In this document: positions 1-4,798 of the stretch, one piece after another
Position numbering within the stretch: position 1 is the first letter of the stretch
Layout of the letters: every line of letters begins with the position of its first letter
Assembly (NCBI GenBank): GCA_020217115.1
Contig: JAIWOA010000032.1
Span: forward strand, 1-10,000
Direction of reading: 5' to 3'
Length of the DNA stretch: 10,000 nt
Origin: Calditerrivibrio sp.
GTDB lineage: Bacteria > Chrysiogenota > Deferribacteres > Deferribacterales > Calditerrivibrionaceae
Translations under genes and position numbers: made by a program
Notes under the pieces: generated by a model
What the model saw: the letters and a program-made list of their open reading frames with translations, nothing else
What the model was told of the DNA's origin: nothing
Database searches by the model: none

Positions 1-51
1 ATTATAGCTAACTAATTAATCCTTTTCAAGTAAGAAAATGATTGAAGTCAG

Positions 52-65
52 TCAATGATCAATGA
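52..65. repeat. Short tandem direct repeat, TCAATGA x2
   Basis: Two adjacent copies of TCAATGA lie about 40 bp upstream of the HU/IHF -35 element. The first copy is also the right arm of a weak dyad (ATTGA, 6 nt, TCAAT at 41-56). This could be a protein-binding site acting on the promoter, but a 7-bp repeat in AT-rich DNA can arise by chance and no known operator is recognised. Confidence 0.3.
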
Positions 66-103
66 AATAATAGGTTTTAAAATACAATTTATATAATTTC
101 CCC

Positions 104-130
104 TTGACACACAGTAACTTATTATATAAA
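104..130 (+). promoter_or_regulatory. Candidate sigma70 promoter for the HU/IHF gene
   Basis: A perfect TTGACA -35 hexamer lies at 104-109, and TATAAA at 125-130 is the best -10. The 15-bp spacer is shorter than the usual 17, so the exact -10 is uncertain within the AT-rich stretch 122-132. The position suits the only plus-strand gene, giving a leader of roughly 30 nt before the ATG at 166. Confidence 0.5.
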
Positions 131-153
131 GTGAAATAGACCCATGAAAAATC

Positions 154-159
154 AAGGAG
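154..159 (+). promoter_or_regulatory. Ribosome binding site that decides the HU/IHF start
   Basis: AAGGAG lies 6 nt before the ATG at 166. An in-frame TTG at 160 directly abuts this Shine-Dalgarno and would leave no spacer, so the ATG at 166 is the likely start. Confidence 0.75.
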
Positions 160-165
160 TTGTAT

Positions 166-444
166 ATGAACAAATCTGAGCTTATAGAAAAGATAGCGGA
201 GAGTAACCCTCATCTTAGCAAGAGACAAGTAGAATTTATAGTTAATGGGGTTTTTAACTCTATAAAGTCTGCCCTTGAATCGGAGCAGAAAGTAGAGATA
301 AGGGGATTTGGATCTTTTAAGATAAGAAAAAAAGAGCGAAAAGAAGCAAGAAACCCTAAAACTGGAGAAAAAGTTGTAGTAGAACCAAAAACAGTACCAT
401 ATTTCAAACCAAGTAGAGAAATTAAGATAGCTTTGTTAAAATAA
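166..444 (+). CDS. HU/IHF family DNA-binding protein, IHF-beta-like
   Basis: This is a 92-residue nucleoid protein of the HU/IHF family. Such proteins bind the minor groove as dimers and bend DNA sharply, supporting chromosome compaction, recombination and promoter architecture. The N-terminal helices (residues 1-40) begin MNKSELIEKIAE. The beta-arm core has VEIRGFGSFKIRKKERKEAR followed by NPKTGEKV, which carries the DNA-intercalating proline, and the C-terminus has the VPYFKPSREIK signature. The spacing and the PYFKPS segment look more like IHF beta than HU, but a single short sequence does not settle which subunit it is or whether it works as a homodimer. The start is the ATG preceded by AAGGAG at 6 nt. 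The gene is monocistronic with its own promoter, and it converges on fmdB across a shared terminator. It is the only plus-strand gene. Confidence 0.93.
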   Translation: MNKSELIEKIAESNPHLSKRQVEFIVNGVFNSIKSALESEQKVEIRGFGSFKIRKKERKEARNPKTGEKVVVEPKTVPYFKPSREIKIALLK

Positions 445-472
445 AAAAGGGGGACATAGAAGTCCCCTTTTT
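445..472. terminator. Bidirectional rho-independent terminator between HU/IHF and fmdB
   Basis: The core stem pairs GGGGAC (450-455) with GTCCCC (462-467) around a 6-nt loop. It is extended by a G-U pair and by A-T pairs between the A-run at 445-448 and the T-run at 469-472. Because the arms end in A-runs and T-runs, each strand sees a GC-rich hairpin followed by a U-tract. It begins immediately after the HU/IHF stop and lies about 33 nt past the fmdB stop on the other strand, so it can end both converging transcripts. Confidence 0.88.
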
Positions 473-504
473 ATTAAATGCCAACCTGGCAATATTTTTT
501 AACC

Positions 505-705
505 TCAGCGAAATCCACCAGTGCTGCAACCACCCCCGGTAGAACCAAAGGAAGAACCTGATTTGCCGAATGTTGCTACACCTGAAATAAGCTTTTCAAC
601 ATTTTGAGATTTACAAGAAGGACATTCAGGAGTGTCATCCTTCCTGATTATAAGTTTTGAAAACTGCTTACCACAATCATTGCATCTAAATTCGTATATT
701 GGCAT
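505..705 (-). CDS. FmdB-family zinc ribbon protein
   Basis: This 66-residue protein matches the FmdB/CxxC_CxxC_SSSS regulatory-domain family, a group of small zinc ribbons whose biological role is poorly defined; the name comes from a putative regulator of formamidase. It opens MPIYEFRCNDCG, typical of the family, with one Cys pair at 8 and 11 and a second at 28 and 31 (CPSC), together able to bind one zinc. After residue 42 it becomes a flexible Gly/Ser-rich tail (GKSGSSFGSTGGGCSTGG) with an extra Cys at 60. The gene begins 11 nt after the trxA stop, its Shine-Dalgarno (AAGGG) overlaps the end of trxA, and it is presumably cotranscribed and translationally coupled with it. The family is certain, the function is not. 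Pairing with thioredoxin hints at a redox or metal link, which is inference. Confidence 0.9.
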   Translation of the reverse strand: MPIYEFRCNDCGKQFSKLIIRKDDTPECPSCKSQNVEKLISGVATFGKSGSSFGSTGGGCSTGGFR

Positions 706-716
706 TTTTTAATCCC

Positions 717-1034
717 TTAAAGGTATTTTTTTATAGCCTCAATATAAACACCCTTAGGTTGAACACCTATAAATTGCTCAACAACCTTACCACCTTTAAA
801 TATCATTACAGTAGGTATACTCATAATTCCATACTGTGCTGCAAGGTGCTGGTTCTCATCCACATTGACTTTACCCACCTTAACAGTACCTTCAAATTCA
901 GCCGAAAGCGCATCTATTGTGGGTGCTAACATTTTGCAAGGGCCACACCAAACAGCCCAAAAATCCACTAAAACCGGTTTATCACTTGACAAAACCTCAC
1001 TCTGAAAATTGCTCTCTGTAAATACCAAAGCCAT
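717..1034 (-). CDS. trxA: Thioredoxin
   Basis: This is a 105-residue cytoplasmic thioredoxin that reduces disulfides in client proteins such as reductases and peroxidases and is itself recycled by a thioredoxin reductase that is not in this window. The redox centre WCGPC is at residues 29-33, preceded by VLVDFWA. The buried Asp is D24, and the conserved cis-proline loop SIPT is at 72-75 (P74). The length is the family norm and there is no signal peptide, so it is a true cytosolic thioredoxin and not a periplasmic relative. The start is the ATG at 1034, which has a strong AAAGGAGG site 6 nt upstream; upstream in-frame GTG and ATG codons at 1061 and 1058 would add 9 residues not found in thioredoxins and would place the Shine-Dalgarno inside the gene. 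A good promoter lies directly upstream, so trxA-fmdB may form its own transcription unit. Confidence 0.97.
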   Translation of the reverse strand: MALVFTESNFQSEVLSSDKPVLVDFWAVWCGPCKMLAPTIDALSAEFEGTVKVGKVNVDENQHLAAQYGIMSIPTVMIFKGGKVVEQFIGVQPKGVYIEAIKKYL

Positions 1035-1040
1035 CTTAGC

Positions 1041-1048
1041 CTCCTTTC
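1041..1048 (-). promoter_or_regulatory. Strong ribosome binding site fixing the trxA start
   Basis: On the minus strand AAAGGAGG lies 6 nt before the ATG at 1034. This near-perfect site rules out the longer frame that begins at 1061. Confidence 0.85.
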
Positions 1049-1069
1049 TATTATTCATCACAAGCTAAT

Positions 1070-1097
1070 AATATATATAAGTTTGAATATTTGTCAA
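1070..1097 (-). promoter_or_regulatory. Candidate sigma70 promoter for trxA-fmdB
   Basis: On the minus strand a perfect TTGACA -35 (1097-1092) abuts the stop codon of the TIGR02757 gene. It is followed after 16 bp by TATATT (1075-1070), or after 18 bp by TATTAT (1073-1068). This gives a leader of roughly 30 nt before trxA. The AT-rich -10 region 1066-1080 also matches a PerR-box consensus (TTATAATnATTATAA) at 11 of 14 positions. In DNA this AT-rich that is weak evidence for regulation. Confidence 0.65.
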
Positions 1098-1886
1098 TTA
1101 AAAAGGACATTCTGCAAAATAAATACAATTTTCACAGAGACTACTACGATCAAAATGACAATTACACAGCATACCAAGTCTCGTAATGGTGAAATCGTAC
1201 TTGAGCGGATCAACACTATTAATTTCAACAAAAAAATCTGTTATAATCTTTGAATTTTTAGCGATATTATTTTCACTTTTTATTATACTAAAATGTTTTG
1301 CAAATCTTAATATATGGGTATCAATTGGATACATAAGCTCCTTAGGAGAGTATCCTTTCCATAAACCCAGATCTATCTCATCATCCCTTACCATCCATCT
1401 TAAAAACATCCTGAGTCTCTTTAAACCAGATTTATCAGGATCTGGAAAAAGCTGAAAATAGCCACTACCAGCGCCATATTTTATTCCAAATTCCCTTCCA
1501 GCATTAATAAAATTTTTTAAAGACTTTTCAAGATTATCTGAAAAAAACAAAAAGAGATCCCTTATACTGCCATACTTATCGTATATATCGAATAAGAAAT
1601 TATGCAGTATAACAATATCCAAACTTTTCTGAAATCTGTAGTATAAATTCACCTTTTCAACACGTTTGGATGGATTAAAACCAAATACGTCAAAGTAACT
1701 GTCTAAAAATTTTTGTATCAAAGAAACCTTACCATAGGCAAATAAAGCTGATATAATTGCTATATACTCTTTATTCCCCTCATGGAAAATTGGATAAAAA
1801 ATAGGATCAGTCCTTGCATAACTGATCCTATTATATTTTTCGTAGGATTTTTCTAAAAAATGATAAAGGCTATCCCTGTTTTTCAA
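1098..1886 (-). CDS. TIGR02757 (DUF2400) family protein, HhH-GPD glycosylase-like features
   Basis: This is a protein of about 262 residues in the uncharacterised TIGR02757/DUF2400 family. Visible family hallmarks are LYHFLEKSYEKYNR near the N-terminus, the IISALFAYGKV segment, the central LRWMVRDDEIDLGLWK and YPIDTHILRFAKHF, and a C-terminal DPLKYDFTITRLGM. The IDTH motif (Asp 189) resembles the catalytic-Asp segment VDTH of endonuclease III-type glycosylases. The C-terminus carries Cys 241, 243, 251, 254 and 260, whose last three are spaced C-x2-C-x5-C as in the endonuclease III iron-sulfur loop. No helix-hairpin-helix LPGVG motif or catalytic lysine precedes the Asp. The start is uncertain. 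The open frame extends to 1967, but that part overlaps a convincing small gene; the TTG at 1886 is the first start codon leaving the family N-terminus intact, though its GGGAG site is 11 nt away. It probably depends on translational coupling. Enzymatic activity is unknown. Confidence 0.85.
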   Translation of the reverse strand: MKNRDSLYHFLEKSYEKYNRISYARTDPIFYPIFHEGNKEYIAIISALFAYGKVSLIQKFLDSYFDVFGFNPSKRVEKVNLYYRFQKSLDIVILHNFLFDIYDKYGSIRDLFLFFSDNLEKSLKNFINAGREFGIKYGAGSGYFQLFPDPDKSGLKRLRMFLRWMVRDDEIDLGLWKGYSPKELMYPIDTHILRFAKHFSIIKSENNIAKNSKIITDFFVEINSVDPLKYDFTITRLGMLCNCHFDRSSLCENCIYFAECPF

Positions 1887-1977
1887 AGGAATCGGCACTC
1901 CCACATTTTGGACATTTTTTAGGTTTGCATCTACCCTCTTTCTTTTCGCCACAATTTTTGCAAACAAATACAGCCAT
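1870..1977 (-). CDS. RCKP-type rubredoxin-like small zinc/iron ribbon protein
   Basis: This 35-residue gene reads MAVFVCKNCGEKKEGRC, then KPKKCPKCGSADSFEKQG. Two CxxC knuckles (Cys 6/9 and 22/25) form a rubredoxin-like metal site, and the RCKP motif at 16-19 adds a fifth Cys (17). These features match the small RCKP-type rubredoxin-like proteins of anaerobes and the ribbon domain found at the end of rubrerythrins. The metal may be iron (electron transfer) or zinc (structural); the sequence cannot tell. The ATG at 1977 has an ideal AGGAGG at 7 nt, and the gene starts 15 nt after the fur stop. Its end overlaps the proposed TIGR02757 start by 17 bp in another frame. Its place directly after a PerR-like regulator supports an oxidative-stress role, by analogy with PerR-controlled rubredoxin and rubrerythrin genes. 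The gene is easily missed because of its size. Confidence 0.88.
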   Translation of the reverse strand: MAVFVCKNCGEKKEGRCKPKKCPKCGSADSFEKQG

Positions 1978-1984
1978 AAAAGAA

Positions 1985-1990
1985 CCTCCT
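1985..1990 (-). promoter_or_regulatory. Ribosome binding site of the rubredoxin-like gene
   Basis: AGGAGG on the minus strand lies 7 nt before the ATG at 1977, inside the 15-nt gap after the fur stop. It has no sensible spacing to any start of the overlapping TIGR02757 frame, so it is strong support for the small gene. Confidence 0.85.
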
Positions 1991-1992
1991 AA

Positions 1993-2403
1993 CTAAGATT
2001 TTTTTATACAGCTATCACATTCTCCTCTAACAATAATATCAAACCCAGATACTTTACCCGGCATACTTTCGAGAATAGGCTTTACTTTATCACTATGAAT
2101 ATCTATAACCTTCTTACACTTTTCACATAAAAAATGTACATGGTTTGATGTGTCTGGATCATACCTGCTACTTTGTGAATCAATTGTAATTTCATTTATA
2201 ATATTTGCTTTAACAAGGGTATCAAGGGTATTATAAACAGTAGCAAAAGATATAGATTTGTCACTTTTTCTTATATCATCAAATATTTCAAGAGCAGTAG
2301 GATGGTTTTTATTTCCATCAAGATATTCAACAATCCATTCCCTTGGCTTGGTAATTTTGTAACCATTCTCTCTTAAAGCTGCAATAGCTATATCTTTAAA
2401 CAT
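1993..2403 (-). CDS. perR: Fur-family transcriptional regulator, PerR-like
   Basis: This 136-residue DNA-binding repressor has a winged-helix N-terminus (KITKPREWIVEYL, then FATVYNTLDTLVKANII as the recognition region) and a C-terminal metal and dimerisation domain. The structural zinc site is complete: Cys 93/96 (CEKC) and Cys 129/132 (CDSC). The regulatory ligands line up with Bacillus subtilis PerR at a constant offset of 3: His 34, Asp 82, His 88, His 90 and Asp 101. Asp at the last position is described as distinguishing PerR from Fur, which has Glu there, so peroxide sensing by metal-catalysed histidine oxidation is the likely role. That specificity is inference. The start ATG overlaps the end of the radical SAM gene by 8 bp and has GAAGGGG 7 nt upstream. 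A candidate promoter with a PerR-box-like element lies 47-75 bp upstream, and a rubredoxin-like gene follows, in keeping with a redox-stress regulator. Confidence 0.85.
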   Translation of the reverse strand: MFKDIAIAALRENGYKITKPREWIVEYLDGNKNHPTALEIFDDIRKSDKSISFATVYNTLDTLVKANIINEITIDSQSSRYDPDTSNHVHFLCEKCKKVIDIHSDKVKPILESMPGKVSGFDIIVRGECDSCIKKS

Positions 2404-4798
2404 AAGACATCCCCTTCAATTTTATTTTAGTTCTAACTATATTTAAATAATTATAATTCCAAAACTTGAAAAATTCAAGTAGATTGTATCCTCCGTTATT
2501 ATCAACCTTTAAATCTATTGTCAACAAATTAATGTCATATCCAATTAAAAAGTCTCTAATTTCAAGCTTTTTCCTCTCCCCGGACCTGTTTATTTTCTCG
2601 TAGAAACATTCATTTTTTTCATATTTATCTATTAAAAATCTAAAATCAGGTTCTTCTAATAAATAGGTAACTGTAGCTTCACCCTGTTCATATTTTCCAA
2701 TTTTTGATATCTTCTTGACCTTGATACCCGAAGGTAATAATTCATTCAGTTTCTCTTTAAAACCATCCTCAAAATCTATCTCATCAGATCTAAAAATAAT
2801 CACCTCATTTAAACCTTCTATTCCAACAGGTAAAGGGTATATATAGTTAATCTTAGGCTGAGGGTTAAATCCATTTGAATAAACCAATGGGATCCCAATA
2901 ATTTCAAAAGAGTGATGGAAAATTCTTCCAATCTCTATTGCAGACATTAGAGATGAGAAACCTTGCTTTTCAAAAATAAGCTCATAATAAGTATCCTTCA
3001 ATACACTATTTTTTATCGATTTTGCTGAGTAATCATCCTCAGCATTAATATTTTTAATATTATTAAAATCACATACCCCACAGTTAGAACAGTTAGAAGT
3101 TTTACAATCTGGAGTCCCCCCCTTCTCTGACATAGCTTTTTCATATTCTTTCCATAAAAACTCTTTTTTTATATGGGCATCTATGTTATCCCAGGGTAAC
3201 TTATCTTCCTTTTCAAATTTTCTGCAGGAAAAATCCTCTACGATGAAGCCACTCTCAGCAAAAAGATTATTCCACTTCTCATAGTCAAAAAACTCTCTCC
3301 ATCCATCAAACATAAACCCCTTTTCAGCAGCTTTAATCAATATATGGTTCAATCTTTCATCACCCCTTGAAAATACCCCCTCCATAACACTCTGTCTGAT
3401 ATCGTGAAATTTAAAATTTATCTTATTTCTCCTCAGGGCATCCTTCAAAATTGAATGTTTCCTTTTAAGCTCCTCAATACTATCCTGCGGGAACCATTGG
3501 AATGGTGTAAACACCTTTGGAACAAAATTTGACACAGACACGGTTAAATCAATATAACCCTTCCCCTTTAAACCCCTTTTTAACCTCTTTACAAGTTCTG
3601 CAATTTCAAGGATATCTTCATCCTTCTCAAAGGGCAAACCAACCATAAAATAAAGTTTTGCTCCTGTCCAGCCATTTAAAACAGCCTTTTCAATGGCCAA
3701 AAATATATCATCTTCCGTTAGATTTTTATTTATTATATCCCTCATTCTCTGGGAACCTGCCTCAGGGGCAATTGTAAAGCCAGATTTTCTAACCTTTGCA
3801 AGGGCATCAAACATAAAGTTATCTATCTGGTCAGCTCTGAGAGATGGCAAAGAGAGAGAGATCTTATCATCCTTTACAAACTCAGACAGTTCATGCATCA
3901 GTTTATTTATCTTTGAATAATCGGAAGCAGACAAAGACATCAGAGATATCTCTTTATAACCACTACAATCGATTAAATTGATACCTTCTGAAATTATTTT
4001 CCCAACACTTTTTTCCCTTTCTGGTCTATAGATCATGCCAGCTTGACAAAAGCGGCATCCTCTGGTACATCCCCTTGAAATCTCAACGGAAACTCTGTCC
4101 TGTGTAATAGGCATCAAAGGAACTATCTGTCTTTTTAACCCTCCCCTTGTGGAAAAGCTCATATCTATATATCTTTTTACACTTTTACTTTTATCCAATG
4201 ATGGAACGTATACAAAGTCAAACTGGTTTAAAAATTTCAGCTTATCTATCCTTGAATAACCTTTAATGCCGCTAAGCTCTTCTAAAACCTCCCTTAACTT
4301 ATCATCCATCTCACCAATAAAAAAAGCATCTACTACTTTCGATAATGGAGCAGGGTTATACACTGTAGGACCACCAGCAATAATTATAGGATCGGTATCG
4401 ATCCTTTTCTCTGATAGTAGGGGTATATCGGACATTTTAAGTATAAATAGAAGATTTGTATATGAAAGTTCGTACTGTAAACTAAAACCTACGATATCAA
4501 ATTCCCTTAAACTCTTTTTTGATTCGAGGGAAACAAAAATCTCTTTTCCAAACTCCCTTATTGCATCATCCCATGGCATAAAAAATCTTTCTGATAAAAT
4601 TTTCTCACTGCTGTTCAAAGACTCATAAAGTATTTTGATTCCTAAGTGGGACATACCAACTTCATACAGATCTGGAAACGATAGACACACTTTTAAAATA
4701 TCTGTAGAATTTACATCTTTATGAATTGAATTTATCTCATTATTGATATATCTAACAGGCTTTGAAACTCTGGTAAGTCTTTTTACAAAATCTTTCAT
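2396..4798 (-). CDS. TIGR03960 B12-binding radical SAM protein fused to TIGR03936 (DUF2344) domain
   Basis: This 800-residue fusion has an N-terminal cobalamin-binding-like region (about 1-220; FPDLYEVGMSHLG and AGGPTVYNPAPL). A radical SAM core follows, with the [4Fe-4S] motif C244-x3-C248-x2-C251 (RGCTRGCRFCQAG) and FTIAPEAGSQRMRDIINKNL at 341-360. A second Cys cluster, C565-x4-C570-x2-C573-x2-C576, ends the TIGR03960 part. From about residue 602 the radical SAM-linked TIGR03936/DUF2344 domain begins, with YSNGFNPQPKINYIYPLPVG as its hallmark. In many bacteria these are two adjacent genes, and fused forms are known. The substrate is unknown; neighbouring RNase G genes in other genomes have prompted an RNA link. 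No His characteristic of base-off B12 binding can be confirmed by eye. The start ATG overlaps the rodA stop as ATGA, so translation is coupled to rodA. The last 100 bp also hold a likely promoter for the next gene. Confidence 0.92.
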   Translation of the reverse strand: MKDFVKRLTRVSKPVRYINNEINSIHKDVNSTDILKVCLSFPDLYEVGMSHLGIKILYESLNSSEKILSERFFMPWDDAIREFGKEIFVSLESKKSLREFDIVGFSLQYELSYTNLLFILKMSDIPLLSEKRIDTDPIIIAGGPTVYNPAPLSKVVDAFFIGEMDDKLREVLEELSGIKGYSRIDKLKFLNQFDFVYVPSLDKSKSVKRYIDMSFSTRGGLKRQIVPLMPITQDRVSVEISRGCTRGCRFCQAGMIYRPEREKSVGKIISEGINLIDCSGYKEISLMSLSASDYSKINKLMHELSEFVKDDKISLSLPSLRADQIDNFMFDALAKVRKSGFTIAPEAGSQRMRDIINKNLTEDDIFLAIEKAVLNGWTGAKLYFMVGLPFEKDEDILEIAELVKRLKRGLKGKGYIDLTVSVSNFVPKVFTPFQWFPQDSIEELKRKHSILKDALRRNKINFKFHDIRQSVMEGVFSRGDERLNHILIKAAEKGFMFDGWREFFDYEKWNNLFAESGFIVEDFSCRKFEKEDKLPWDNIDAHIKKEFLWKEYEKAMSEKGGTPDCKTSNCSNCGVCDFNNIKNINAEDDYSAKSIKNSVLKDTYYELIFEKQGFSSLMSAIEIGRIFHHSFEIIGIPLVYSNGFNPQPKINYIYPLPVGIEGLNEVIIFRSDEIDFEDGFKEKLNELLPSGIKVKKISKIGKYEQGEATVTYLLEEPDFRFLIDKYEKNECFYEKINRSGERKKLEIRDFLIGYDINLLTIDLKVDNNGGYNLLEFFKFWNYNYLNIVRTKIKLKGMSYV
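2442..2456 (-). promoter_or_regulatory. PerR-box-like element over the perR -10
   Basis: The minus strand reads TTATAATTATTTAAA. Against the published PerR-box consensus TTATAATnATTATAA it matches 12 of 14 defined positions, with mismatches only in the right arm. It covers the TATAAT -10 of the candidate promoter and lies about 39 bp before the fur/perR start, where binding would block transcription. All bases are A or T and the segment is also coding (NYNYL), so a chance match is possible. Confidence 0.4.
2450..2478 (-). promoter_or_regulatory. Candidate internal promoter for perR-rubredoxin-TIGR02757
   Basis: On the minus strand, inside the last codons of the radical SAM gene, TTGAAT (2478-2473) is followed after exactly 17 bp by a perfect TATAAT (2455-2450). 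Transcription would begin near 2443, giving a leader of about 40 nt before the perR ATG. This would let the redox genes be expressed apart from the upstream cell-wall operon. Confidence 0.6.
2464..2480. repeat. Perfect 7-bp inverted repeat over the -35 of the perR promoter
   Basis: ACTTGAA and TTCAAGT are separated by 3 nt, forming a 17-bp dyad typical in size of a dimeric repressor site. It contains the -35 hexamer of the candidate promoter. It also lies in coding sequence, and it matches no operator I can name. Confidence 0.45.

Noticed and set aside
1..103. End of an upstream gene at the left edge
   Set aside because: All frames are broken by stops early and no coding signature is visible; it reads as intergenic DNA.
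160..165. TTG at 160 as the start of the HU/IHF protein
   Set aside because: It abuts the AAGGAG ribosome binding site with no spacer; the ATG at 166 has ideal spacing and gives the usual family N-terminus.
699..929. Plus-strand open frame opposite trxA
   Set aside because: It is antisense to an unmistakable thioredoxin and its translation resembles no known protein.
1035..1061. GTG or ATG at 1061/1058 as the trxA start
   Set aside because: The extra 9 residues are not thioredoxin-like and contain the Shine-Dalgarno for the ATG at 1034.
1186..1455. Open frame on the plus strand, 89 codons, opposite the TIGR02757 gene
   Set aside because: It is a shadow of a conserved family protein, with no ribosome binding site or recognisable domain.
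1887..1967. N-terminal extension of the TIGR02757 frame starting at 1967
   Set aside because: The extension is low-complexity and basic, starts with TTG without a ribosome binding site, and overlaps the better supported Cys-rich small gene.
4266..4628. Open frame on the plus strand, 120 codons, opposite the radical SAM gene
   Set aside because: Its composition mirrors the antisense of a well conserved protein; no domain, ribosome binding site or promoter supports it.
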